Below, piece after piece: positions 42,146-50,440 of a stretch of 64,000 bases of DNA (positions are counted from its first letter, which is position 1; each line of letters opens with the position of its first letter). Both the position numbers and the translations under genes were made by a program. This DNA is from an uncultured Desulfobacteraceae bacterium (lineage in GTDB: Bacteria > Desulfobacterota > Desulfobacteria > Desulfobacterales > UBA2174), in NCBI GenBank assembly GCA_937982505.1, contig CALJLV010000066.1:50170-114169 (forward strand), written 5' to 3'. Under the pieces are notes generated by a model that saw only the letters and a list, made by a program, of their open reading frames with translations, ran no database searches and was not told the DNA's origin.

Positions 42146-44515
42146 TCAGGCTCCGTCCCGGCGGTCTGGGCCGGGGCTTTCGGTCCCCACCGCCAGAAGG
42201 GGCGACGGCCGGGCCGGCAGCAGCCAGGCCGCCAAGGCCGGCAGCAGCAGGACGGCCCCCAGCATGTTCACCAGAAAGAGGAAGGTCAGCAGGATGCCCA
42301 TGTCGGCCTGAAACTGGAGCGGCGAGAAAATCCAGGTGGCCACGCCGATGGCCAGCGTCAGACCCGTGATGACCACGCCGTTGCCCGTGATCTTGAGGGT
42401 TTCCCGGTAGGCCTCCTCCAGGGTTTTGCCTTTTACCAGGATGCTTTCCAGGCGGCTGAAGATGTAGATCCCGTAATCCACGCCGACCCCGACGCCCAGG
42501 GCCACCACCGGCAGGGTGTTGACCTTCAGGCCGATTTCCAGGAGGCTCATCAGGGCGTACCCCAGCAGGGACACCAGCCCCAGGGGCAGAATGATACACA
42601 GGGTGGCGCGAAGGGAGCGGTAGGTGATCAGGCAGAGCAGGATGACCGCCCCGAACACATAGAAGAGGATCGGAAACTGGGACGCCACCACTTCCTCGTT
42701 GGTGGCCGCCATGACGCCCACGTTGCCCCCGGCCAGTTTGAAGGCGACCCCGCCGTCGGCCGCCTGTTGGCGGTAGGCCTTCACCGCGGCGACGATTTCG
42801 GTGATGGTGTCGGCCTTGTGGTCCCGGGTAAACAGATGAACCGGCATGACGCTGCAGTCCCGATTGAGCAGACCGGTGGTGGTGGGGACGTATTGCACCG
42901 CCTCGCGCAGGATGTCCGAGCTGCGCGAGAGCACGCGCCACTCCAGGCTTCCCTGGTTCCAGCCGGAGGTGATGACCTTGGCCACCGCCGGCAGGTGGAT
43001 GACCGACTGGACCCCTTCCAGATTGACCAGGTGCCAGCCGAAATCGTCGATGGCGGCCATGGCGGCGTAATCGATGCAGGCGTCCGGTCCGGCCTCCGCA
43101 AAGACGGTGATCACATCGGTGCCGATGGAGAACTTTTCGGTGATGATCCGGGTATCGACGTTGTAGCGCGAGTCGAAGCGCAGCTCCGGCACCCCCTGGT
43201 GCAGGTCGCCGATCCGAATGTCCGTGCCTTTCAAGAGGCCGAAGCCCAACAGGCCCAGCGCGACGAAGATGATGACCGCGGCGTTGCGGCGCCGGGCGAT
43301 GGTCGCCAGCGCCCGCCAGACCCCTTCCAGTCGCGCCGCACGGTTCTGCAATCGGTTGCGCGAGGCCTCGCTGATGCCCACATAGGAGAGCGCCACGGGC
43401 AGCAGGACCAGGTTGGTCAGAATGATCACCAGAACCCCCAGACTGGCGATGGTGGCCATTTCCTGGATGATGCGGATATCGATGAGCCGAATGGTGACAA
43501 ACCCGATGGTGTCGCTGGCCAGGGCGATCACGCCCGGCAGCAGCAGGCGCCGGAAGGAGGAGCGGGCCGCGTCCAGGGGCGTGGCCCCGGCGAAGACTTC
43601 GGCCCGGTTGGCGCCCACCATCTGGACGCCGTGGCTCACGGCAATGGCGAAAACCAGAAAGGGAACCAGGATCCCCATAGGGTCGATGCCGTAACCGAGA
43701 ATCGGCAGCAACCCCAGCTGCCAGACCACCGCCGTCAGCGAACAGGCCAGGGCCAACAGGGTTCGGCGCAGGGACATGGTAAAGAGAAAGACCATGACGG
43801 CCGTCACCGCCAGGGTAATGCCGAAAAAGAGGACCACCCGGGCGGCGCCTTCGGCCATGTCGCCGACAATCTTGGCGAAACCGATGATGTGGACGTCGAT
43901 GCGGTCGCTGCGGTACTTTGCCCGGATCGCCTCCAGCGCCTTGGCCGTTTTCACCACGTCGAGCTTCTCGCCGGTGGCCGGGTCGACTTCCAGCAGCTCG
44001 GCGCTGATGATGGCCCCGCTGAAGTCATTGGCCACCAGGCGTCCCACGTATTCGGACTTCAGTACGTTCTTGCGCACCGCTTCCAGGCTTTCCGGCGTGG
44101 GGGTAAAATCCGCCGGCACCACGTTGCCACCCACAAAACCGTCCTCCACCACCTCGGCATAGGTGACATTGGGGGTAAAGAGGGAAAAGACCCGGCTGCG
44201 GTCAACCCCCTGGACGAAGAAGACCTCGTCGGTGGCCTCCTCAAGGACCGTAAAGAACTCCGGCGTGAAGATGTCGTTCTGCCGGGCCATCAGGGCCACC
44301 AGGATTCGGTTGGCCCCCCCGAAGTCCTTTCGGTACTGGGTAAAGACCTTCATGTAGTCGTGTTTCATGGGCAGCATCTTGTCGAAACCGGCATCGATGC
44401 GCAGCCTTGTGGCACTTAAGCCCATGAGGACGGTCATCAGAATGAACGCGGCGATAACCAGCGGCCGGCTTCTGAAAACCCAACGCTCGCAAAAAGAGAC
44501 AGCCGAATAGATCAT
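42146..44515 (-). CDS. RND/MMPL-family transporter permease
   Basis: 789 residues with two matching halves of the MMPL/SSD type. Transmembrane helices are seen near 19-36, then clusters near 222-420 (VVLFFGITLAVTAVMVFLF onward) and 635-775 (FYVFGAVILLCLITY, VVALGVGVGVDYGIYIFSRL). Large periplasmic loops lie between. The GVGVDYGIYIFS segment is the typical intramembrane charged motif. Homologues move hydrophobic molecules such as lipids and sterols across the envelope. It is placed after DUF1302, DUF1329 and YCF48-like genes, a set repeatedly seen together in proteobacteria. Confidence 0.9.
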   Translation of the reverse strand: MIYSAVSFCERWVFRSRPLVIAAFILMTVLMGLSATRLRIDAGFDKMLPMKHDYMKVFTQYRKDFGGANRILVALMARQNDIFTPEFFTVLEEATDEVFFVQGVDRSRVFSLFTPNVTYAEVVEDGFVGGNVVPADFTPTPESLEAVRKNVLKSEYVGRLVANDFSGAIISAELLEVDPATGEKLDVVKTAKALEAIRAKYRSDRIDVHIIGFAKIVGDMAEGAARVVLFFGITLAVTAVMVFLFTMSLRRTLLALACSLTAVVWQLGLLPILGYGIDPMGILVPFLVFAIAVSHGVQMVGANRAEVFAGATPLDAARSSFRRLLLPGVIALASDTIGFVTIRLIDIRIIQEMATIASLGVLVIILTNLVLLPVALSYVGISEASRNRLQNRAARLEGVWRALATIARRRNAAVIIFVALGLLGFGLLKGTDIRIGDLHQGVPELRFDSRYNVDTRIITEKFSIGTDVITVFAEAGPDACIDYAAMAAIDDFGWHLVNLEGVQSVIHLPAVAKVITSGWNQGSLEWRVLSRSSDILREAVQYVPTTTGLLNRDCSVMPVHLFTRDHKADTITEIVAAVKAYRQQAADGGVAFKLAGGNVGVMAATNEEVVASQFPILFYVFGAVILLCLITYRSLRATLCIILPLGLVSLLGYALMSLLEIGLKVNTLPVVALGVGVGVDYGIYIFSRLESILVKGKTLEEAYRETLKITGNGVVITGLTLAIGVATWIFSPLQFQADMGILLTFLFLVNMLGAVLLLPALAAWLLPARPSPLLAVGTESPGPDRRDGA

Positions 44516-44615
44516 CCATGAACCTCTTCAGAAAACCGCATGCGGGTTGGTTGCGTCTGGCACGAGAGGCGGTGTTGGCCACGGCGCTTGTCCGGGCGAT
44601 GGGCCGCGGCGGAGG

Positions 44616-45626
44616 TCACGGGCCCAGATTCAGGCGCGTGGCGCCCCCTTCGCCGAAGCAGACGATGCCGTCGGGCGAGATCTGGACCACGGCCCAGACC
44701 CCACGGCGCCCCGGTCCCGGGATGGGCTCGAAATCAGGATCTTGCCCCCGGCCGACCAGCAGGGTACCGGCCAGGCCGGCCAGGAGGATGCGACCGTCGG
44801 ACAGCACCAGGCCGTGGGCCAAGGTGGCAAGGGTCCCGGTGGAAACCGGAGACCAGCTCTGGCCGGCATCCGCCGAAGCGAAGACATGGCCGCGCAGACC
44901 CAGGACCATCAGGGCGTCGTCCTGGAGGGGCAGCACGCCAAAAAACGATCCGTTGTAAGGGGATGGCAGGGTCTGCCAGGTTTCCCCGTCGTCGTCCGAA
45001 CGATAGATCTGCCCGGCTTCGGCGGCGATGTACAGCCGCCCGCTCGGTGAACGCGCCAGGTGGTGCAGATGCCAGTCGTTTTCGGAAACGCGCTGGGCCT
45101 GCCAACTGGTCCCCCCGTCCCGCGTCCGCAGGCAGCGGCCGTAGGCGCCGATGGCAAATCCGTTCTCGGCGTCCTTGAACCAGACATCCAGCAGGGCATC
45201 GCCCTCATCGTCCTGGTGGACCTTCTGCCAGCTTTGTCCCCCGTCAGTGGTGCGCAAAATCACCTCTCGATGCCCCACCGCCCATCCGAACCGGTTCCCG
45301 TGAAAGGCGAGGCCGGTCAAGGTGGCCCGGGTCGGCACCGGCACCTGACGCCAGGTCAGGGCGTTGTCCGGGGAAAAGAGCACATGGCCCCGCTCCCCCA
45401 CGGCCCAGATCCCACCGTCGATCACCACGGCATCCAGCAAGAGGGATTTAGGAGCCAGTGGCGCCAGAATCGACGATTCCGTTTCGGCCTGGCCAGCCGA
45501 CAGCGGTCCTGGGACCAGGCAAAGCACCGCAAACAGGATCCCCCAGCAGAGGAGCCCCGGTCGTCGCCGCAGAGGCCTGCCGACCCGAGGGGTCGGGTCG
45601 GCAGCCGAATACGTCTTGATCTTCAT
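44616..45626 (-). CDS. YCF48/BNR-repeat beta-propeller protein, exported
   Basis: 336 residues. An N-terminal signal segment (LCWGILFAVLCLVPGPLSAG) ends near residue 45. Five or more BNR/Asp-box repeats of the kind SxDxGxTW follow (SPDNALTWRQV, TTDGGQSWQ, TRDGGTSWQ, SDDDGETWQ, SADAGQSWS), giving a beta-propeller as in the photosystem assembly factor YCF48. Here it is no photosystem protein; it accompanies RND permeases with DUF1302 and DUF1329 and probably acts as a periplasmic partner. Confidence 0.88.
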   Translation of the reverse strand: MKIKTYSAADPTPRVGRPLRRRPGLLCWGILFAVLCLVPGPLSAGQAETESSILAPLAPKSLLLDAVVIDGGIWAVGERGHVLFSPDNALTWRQVPVPTRATLTGLAFHGNRFGWAVGHREVILRTTDGGQSWQKVHQDDEGDALLDVWFKDAENGFAIGAYGRCLRTRDGGTSWQAQRVSENDWHLHHLARSPSGRLYIAAEAGQIYRSDDDGETWQTLPSPYNGSFFGVLPLQDDALMVLGLRGHVFASADAGQSWSPVSTGTLATLAHGLVLSDGRILLAGLAGTLLVGRGQDPDFEPIPGPGRRGVWAVVQISPDGIVCFGEGGATRLNLGP

Positions 45627-45669
45627 TCACGCTCTCCGGAATTCTTTTGGATGGCGGGCAGCAAAAAGG

Positions 45670-47025
45670 CTAGCGAAGGCCTTGCCGGCGCAGATTGCCG
45701 ACGCTGAATTCGTCGGGGCCGAAGGTCGGATCCATGATCCATTCCGCCTCTTCGTTGTTCATGCCATAGGCCAGATACCGTCCAGCCTGCAGATCGAGGA
45801 TGCACTCCACATTGGTGGAAAAAGCCGGGATCTCCCACCAGTTGAACCCCCAGCCCTCCGAAACGCGCCACAGCTGGTCGCGGTTGTCGTAAAATTCGCC
45901 GGCCACCATGTGCCAGGAATCCTCGTCGATGTAATGGACCCGCTTCTTGTAGATGTGGCGCGTCCCCTCTTTCAGGGTGGCCTCCACGATCCACACCCGA
46001 TGCAGTTCGTAGCGCAGCAGATCCGGATTCATGTGCAGCGGCTTGAGGATGTCCGTGTACTTGAGGGTGTTGCTGTGAAGCTTGTAGGCGTTGTAGGGGA
46101 CGTAGATCTCCTTTTTGCCGATCAGCTTCCACGCGTAGCGCTCCGGGCTGCCGCTCCACATGTCGAACTGGTCGTTGGTGGACAGGCCGTCGCCGCCGGA
46201 CTTGGGATTGTCGAAGGCGATATGCGGGGCGCGCTGCACACGGCGCTGGCCCGGATTGTAGACCCAGGCCTTGCGGTGCTCCTTGTTCTGGTTGAGGGTG
46301 TCAAAAAGCAGGATCACCCGCCCGGCGATGCGCGGCGGGGCCAGGATGAACTGATTGCCCACCAGAAACAGGTTGCCCAGCTTTTCTTCGGTCATTCCCT
46401 CCTGGTAATAGGGAATGTGGAAGTTTTCAAAGTAACGCCCCAGGGTGTATTCCCCGCTGCGGGAGACGGCGGCCTGGGCATAGTAGCGCGTGAAATCCGG
46501 CCGATACCGCAGCGCGCAGTTCCAGGTCACCTCCAGGCCGTTCTTGGGAATCGGAAAAGGCACCCCGCCGACGCCGCCTTCCACGCCGTTGCCGTCCGGG
46601 GTCAGCCGGGCCACCGCCGCCAGCTTGCGCGTGGCGTCATAGATGCGCTGGGGCGCGCTGGCGGTGCGGCGGGACTGATAGACGTTCATCTGAAACGTGT
46701 CATAGGCCTGCAGCATGGCCTTGTGGCCTTCGGTGAGCCTGTCCGCGTACTGTGCCATGTTCTCGCGGGTGATGGTGAACAGCACCGGGTCATCGGCGAA
46801 CGGATCGGGATGATGGTCGCCCGTGATGCCCGGGGGCGGTCCGGTCATGCCGCCCTGCCAGGCCGGAATGGTGCCCTCGGCGTTGCCCGCACGCTCGGCC
46901 CCCATGGGGGTCAGATCCTTGCCCAGACGGTCGAGTTCCTCGGCCGTCAATTCCGCCCGGGCCACCGACGCGGCCAGCCCGAGTACGATGATCAAGACAA
47001 AACCGATCCAGTGCGTTTTTCGCAT
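45670..47025 (-). CDS. DUF1329 protein, exported outer-membrane-associated
   Basis: 451 residues with a signal peptide (IGFVLIIVLGLAASVARA, cleavage near residue 25). The DUF1329 pattern is clear: LTAEELDRLGKDLTPMGAER at the mature N-terminus, AFDNPKSGGDGL near 262, and a C-terminal segment with YDNRDQLWRVSEGW. The fold is related to LolB/LppX lipid carriers. The ATG at 47025 has an AAGGAGAGG site. It is placed with DUF1302 and an RND permease, so lipid-like substrate passage across the envelope is likely. Confidence 0.9.
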   Translation of the reverse strand: MRKTHWIGFVLIIVLGLAASVARAELTAEELDRLGKDLTPMGAERAGNAEGTIPAWQGGMTGPPPGITGDHHPDPFADDPVLFTITRENMAQYADRLTEGHKAMLQAYDTFQMNVYQSRRTASAPQRIYDATRKLAAVARLTPDGNGVEGGVGGVPFPIPKNGLEVTWNCALRYRPDFTRYYAQAAVSRSGEYTLGRYFENFHIPYYQEGMTEEKLGNLFLVGNQFILAPPRIAGRVILLFDTLNQNKEHRKAWVYNPGQRRVQRAPHIAFDNPKSGGDGLSTNDQFDMWSGSPERYAWKLIGKKEIYVPYNAYKLHSNTLKYTDILKPLHMNPDLLRYELHRVWIVEATLKEGTRHIYKKRVHYIDEDSWHMVAGEFYDNRDQLWRVSEGWGFNWWEIPAFSTNVECILDLQAGRYLAYGMNNEEAEWIMDPTFGPDEFSVGNLRRQGLR

Positions 47026-47132
47026 GTTCCTCTCCTTGCGCGACAAGTGGCGATCTCAATGGTCCTGTTCGTGCCCCCCGTCCCCACGGGAAACTTTCAG
47101 GGAGCGTGCCGAAGGCGCCGATTTCCCCGGGG

Positions 47133-49004
47133 TCAGAAGGAATACTTGATGTTCAGCCCGATAAAGTCCCGGTCGTGGATCAGGTTGTGTTCCTCGTTGC
47201 CCGAAAAGCGGGTGTAGCTCAGATCCGCCGTCCACTCGCCCCATTCGGCGCCCAGCCCCAGGGTCAGGGCCTGGCGGTCTTCGAGAAACGGGCCGCCGAA
47301 GGGGCTGTTGCCCTCGACATCGTGGGCCCAGGCGATCCGCGGCGAAAGGTTGACCGTGCCGATGGCATTGTAGTAGTCCAGCTTGGCCAGCAGCCGGTAG
47401 CCCCACGAATCGGCGTCGGCAAAGTACCGGGAATCGGCCATCGGGACGGCGGAGGCGGCCGCCGCGAAGCGGTTGCCGGGTGTGAAGGTGCCGGCGCCTT
47501 CCAGGCGCAGTTCGTCTTTGCCGGGCATTCCGCTCACATGCACCCAGCCGACTTCTCCCAGAATGACGCCGCTGTCGTGGCCGAGAACTCCCGGATTGAG
47601 AATCCGGCTCACCGTGGTCTGCACCTGGGTCATGTCCCGTTCGATGTAGCCGGGAAGCTGCTGGTTGGCCACCGTCGGCGGCAGCTGGCTCAAGCTCGCC
47701 AGGGCGGCAAATTGCGGGGATACCACCCCCAGCGGGGCAAACATGGCGAGCAGCATTTCAGCGTCGTCGATCTGAATGGGGGCATCGGGCCGATAGGAAA
47801 TCTCTCCCTGCCAGCCAAAGCCGAACAGCTCGGTGGAAAAACTCAGGCCGTAAAGGTCGATATCTTCCACGTATTCGGTGTAGTAGCCGCCGGTTTTGAA
47901 ATAGGCGTTCATGGCTGCCGCCGCCGCCAGCTGCGGCATTCCGGCGTTGACCATCGCCGCGGCCGCAGCGCCCGCGGCAGCGACACCGGCCGAGGTTCCG
48001 TTTCTCACGCTGAGAACCGGCAGCCGACTGTGGTAGCGCAGGTAGAACAGGCCGAATTCGGAATCGTGCAGGGACGGCACCAGGGTCCGCAGCGCCATGC
48101 CGAACTGCCCCTGATTGTCGGCCTCCTTGGTGGGATCCCGGGGGGCGGCCAGAAAGGTGTTGGCCACCGAGGCATTCCCGCCATCGGCCACCTTGCCGTA
48201 GCCGAGCAACAGCTTGTATCCCCCGTCCCCCACAAAGTCGCCGGCCGAAAAAAAGGTGCCCGGCTCGTCGACTTTGGTTTCTTCCCAGTCATAGAGATAC
48301 AAGGTTTCCAGACTGATATGGCGCGTCACACCCATCGAGGCCCACACCATCCCTTCGGGAACCAGGGCTTCTTTCAATTCGGCCCCGGGGATGCGGATCT
48401 TGGAAACGTCGATGGGGTTGATGGAATTGATGGAGCCCGGGATGAAGGTGCTTTCCCCCCAGCTGACCACCTGCTCGCCGACGCGCACCTGGACCGGGAT
48501 CGAGCCCAGATTGAAGTTGCCCCAGATGTAGGCGTCCAGCAGATCGGCGTTCATGCCCACGGCGTCTTCCGCCTCCTTGCTCAAGGCGGTGCGCGCCCGG
48601 TCTTTCTCCATGTTTTCGTAGTCGTAAAAGGCCGTGCCCCGGAAAAAGGCCCCGTAGTGGGCACTCTTGATATCCAGCTCGGAGGTCAGCTTGACCGCGT
48701 TGCTCACCACGCCGCGATCGTAGTTGAGGTTGCCGTCGTCATAGTTGACCGAATAGGCCTTGCCCCCGTTGGCGATGCCGATGATGCCGGCGTCCCGCTT
48801 CTGCTGCCGGTAGAGCATCCCCCACGACAGGGTGGAATCCAGATTCACATCGAGCTCGGGACTGCTGTAGATCCTGAATCCGTGCGAATCCGTCGGCACC
48901 GCCAGCAGGATGCCCGCCAGGAGCATCAGGCCCAGGGCGATGCCGCTTCGGCCAAATTCCGTTTTGCCCGGGTTCTTCGTCATTTTCTGTGCGCCCCCCT
49001 CCAT
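47133..49004 (-). CDS. DUF1302 protein, outer-membrane beta-barrel-like
   Basis: 623 residues. The ATG at 49004 has a strong AGGAGG site; longer frames upstream would begin within the promoter and are rejected. A signal peptide (GIALGLMLLAGILLAVPTDSHG) precedes FRIYSSPELDVNLDSTLSWG, the DUF1302 opening. Alternating hydrophobic strands and a final phenylalanine (IGLNIKYSF) point to a beta-barrel. An alanine-rich insertion near residues 335-365 is unusual. It is the first gene of the unit behind the sigma-54 promoter at 49161-49177 and a candidate uptake or export channel. Confidence 0.9.
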   Translation of the reverse strand: MEGGAQKMTKNPGKTEFGRSGIALGLMLLAGILLAVPTDSHGFRIYSSPELDVNLDSTLSWGMLYRQQKRDAGIIGIANGGKAYSVNYDDGNLNYDRGVVSNAVKLTSELDIKSAHYGAFFRGTAFYDYENMEKDRARTALSKEAEDAVGMNADLLDAYIWGNFNLGSIPVQVRVGEQVVSWGESTFIPGSINSINPIDVSKIRIPGAELKEALVPEGMVWASMGVTRHISLETLYLYDWEETKVDEPGTFFSAGDFVGDGGYKLLLGYGKVADGGNASVANTFLAAPRDPTKEADNQGQFGMALRTLVPSLHDSEFGLFYLRYHSRLPVLSVRNGTSAGVAAAGAAAAAMVNAGMPQLAAAAAMNAYFKTGGYYTEYVEDIDLYGLSFSTELFGFGWQGEISYRPDAPIQIDDAEMLLAMFAPLGVVSPQFAALASLSQLPPTVANQQLPGYIERDMTQVQTTVSRILNPGVLGHDSGVILGEVGWVHVSGMPGKDELRLEGAGTFTPGNRFAAAASAVPMADSRYFADADSWGYRLLAKLDYYNAIGTVNLSPRIAWAHDVEGNSPFGGPFLEDRQALTLGLGAEWGEWTADLSYTRFSGNEEHNLIHDRDFIGLNIKYSF

Positions 49005-49160
49005 AATTCCTCCTGTTTTCCGAACATCGAGACACTGCCACAATGAACGCTCCGTCCCGGCCAGGCCGCTGGCGTTCACCTCCTCCCTCTTCTGGTTGTT
49101 GGTGAGGTTCCGAAATGGCGTCGATTCAAGCGGTGAGGTCCGATCTCGGGAGGCCATCAC

Positions 49161-49177
49161 TGCAAAAACAATACCGC
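49161..49177 (-). promoter_or_regulatory. Sigma-54 (-24/-12) promoter of the envelope transport operon
   Basis: The minus strand reads GCGGTATTGTTTTTGCA: GG (49175-49174), 10 bases, GC (49163-49162). The -12 half (TTTTTGCA) is very good, the -24 half (CGGTATT) fair. The predicted start near 49150 lies about 145 bases before the ATG at 49004. The palindrome at 49254-49265 is 97 bp upstream, almost the same distance as at the other promoter. Confidence 0.65.
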
Positions 49178-49250
49178 TCCCACAACTGTAGAGAATCAGG
49201 CTGTTATTTGAGTCTTACGCAAAATTTCAGCCCTTCTGCCACCCGGCCGG

Positions 49251-49270
49251 TGTGCAACATATTGCGCGCA
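49251..49270. promoter_or_regulatory. Palindromic upstream activator site B
   Basis: TGTGCAACATATTGCGCGCA contains GCAACATATTGC (49254-49265), one base away from the perfect palindrome of site A. It lies 97 bp upstream of the -12 element of the DUF1302 promoter. In the rest of the 423-bp gap 49005-49427 I recognise nothing further. Confidence 0.7.
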
Positions 49271-49427
49271 GGAGCAACTATTTACGCGTCAACGGATGCG
49301 GCCGCGTGGATTGATTGAATCGCCTTCAGGTCGGGATTTCGACGCCGGTCGGATGAAAACCCTTCCAATCCGGCAGGTTGGCCCCAAATCGCCGGGCAAA
49401 CCGCCGTGGATCAGGGGAGCGAAACGG

Positions 49428-50189
49428 CTACCGTCGCCGGGCTTCTTGGAGAAGGCGGCGGGCGGCTTCGGGATCGGCGGCGAAGGCCTCCCGGGCCGCC
49501 GCGCCGACCTGGGCGCGAACCTGCGCCAGGGAGGGAAGGAGGGGATAGTCCGGCAGGTCCAGGGCCTCGAAGCGGATCGGCCGGAAGGCCAGACCGGCGT
49601 CCAGCCCGGAGGCCGCCCCCGGGCACCCGCCGCCGGTGATCCGCTCCCGCTCTATCTGACAGGGGTTGAACTGCTTGACATACTGAAGGGTTTCGGAGGG
49701 TCCCATCTGGGTGTCGACGGCACGGATCTCGAGGTTGACCAGGCGCGCCATCTCCCGGACAAGATGGTAGTAGACCGCCGCGGGGGCCGGCTCCGCGGTC
49801 TCGGGCGGCCCCTGCTGGTAGCGCCGCACCTGCCGCGCCAGACGCCCGTAGGCCTCCTGGACGGTCCGGACATAACGCCGCCGGCGCCCCAGGACTTTCG
49901 GCACCACCAGGGGGCTGCGCCAGACGGCCTGCCGGGCGGCCCGGGCAAAAGGGTCGGCCGCCACGCCCAGGCGGCAAAACAGGGAACGAGCCAGTTCCTC
50001 GGCGGGGAAAAGATGCCACAGGGCCGCCGCATCCCCGGCCACCTCGTCGGCCCGGCGCCGCAGGCGCGCCACACTGGCCTCGAAGGCGGCAATCATCGCT
50101 TCCAGGCGGCAGCGGGCGTCGAAAAAGGCGCCGGCCACATCGGCGATGAATTCTCCGGTCAGCGCGTTGCTCGGGTCATTGGCACGCAT
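49428..50189 (-). CDS. Conserved hypothetical protein
   Basis: 253 residues from ATG 50189; a GTG at 50201 is 3 bp after the upstream stop and could be the start. No known domain is recognised. The N-terminal half is helical (AFFDARCRLEAMIAAFEASVARLRRRADE); the rest has KVLGRRRRYVRTVQEAYGRL, then a helical stretch that may bind an interaction partner, and a single cysteine in FNPCQIERERI. No signal peptide or membrane segment is present. It lies next to a small coiled-coil gene and fdhD, all in the same direction. No function can be assigned. Confidence 0.6.
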   Translation of the reverse strand: MRANDPSNALTGEFIADVAGAFFDARCRLEAMIAAFEASVARLRRRADEVAGDAAALWHLFPAEELARSLFCRLGVAADPFARAARQAVWRSPLVVPKVLGRRRRYVRTVQEAYGRLARQVRRYQQGPPETAEPAPAAVYYHLVREMARLVNLEIRAVDTQMGPSETLQYVKQFNPCQIERERITGGGCPGAASGLDAGLAFRPIRFEALDLPDYPLLPSLAQVRAQVGAAAREAFAADPEAARRLLQEARRR

Positions 50190-50204
50190 CGCACGGGTCA
50201 CGGA

Positions 50205-50402
50205 TCACGAGGGGCGCCGGGAGCCAGGGTCCTTTTTGCCCTCAAGCGCGCCGCGCAGTCGATCGCGGTCGGCCGCGGCCCGGCGCAGGGTTTCGGCGAT
50301 GGCCGCGCGCCGCGCCGGGTCCGCCTGGGCCAGGGCCCGCTCCAGCCGCTCCACCTCGCGGGTGAGTCGATAGAGCGCTTGGGCCAGCAGACGAATGGAC
50401 AT
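50205..50402 (-). CDS. Small coiled-coil protein, hypothetical
   Basis: 65 residues from ATG 50402; an ATG at 50414 is also possible. A single charged helix (LLAQALYRLTREVERLERAL) with heptad-like leucines runs to about residue 50, ending in a basic, proline-containing tail. It is not exported. The stop is followed directly by the next hypothetical gene, so the two are probably co-translated. The base composition is like the neighbours. No function known. Confidence 0.5.
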   Translation of the reverse strand: MSIRLLAQALYRLTREVERLERALAQADPARRAAIAETLRRAAADRDRLRGALEGKKDPGSRRPS

Positions 50403-50440
50403 CAAAACCACCATCTCTTGGCATTGCGGCGCGCCGGGGT

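Noticed and set aside
44616..45626. Photosystem II assembly factor
   Set aside because: The fold is YCF48-like, but no photosynthesis gene is near and the RND/DUF1302 neighbours point to an envelope role.
45670..47025. Start at 47046 giving a 7-residue longer DUF1329 protein
   Set aside because: The ATG at 47025 has the ribosome site and an immediate signal peptide; the upstream start has neither.
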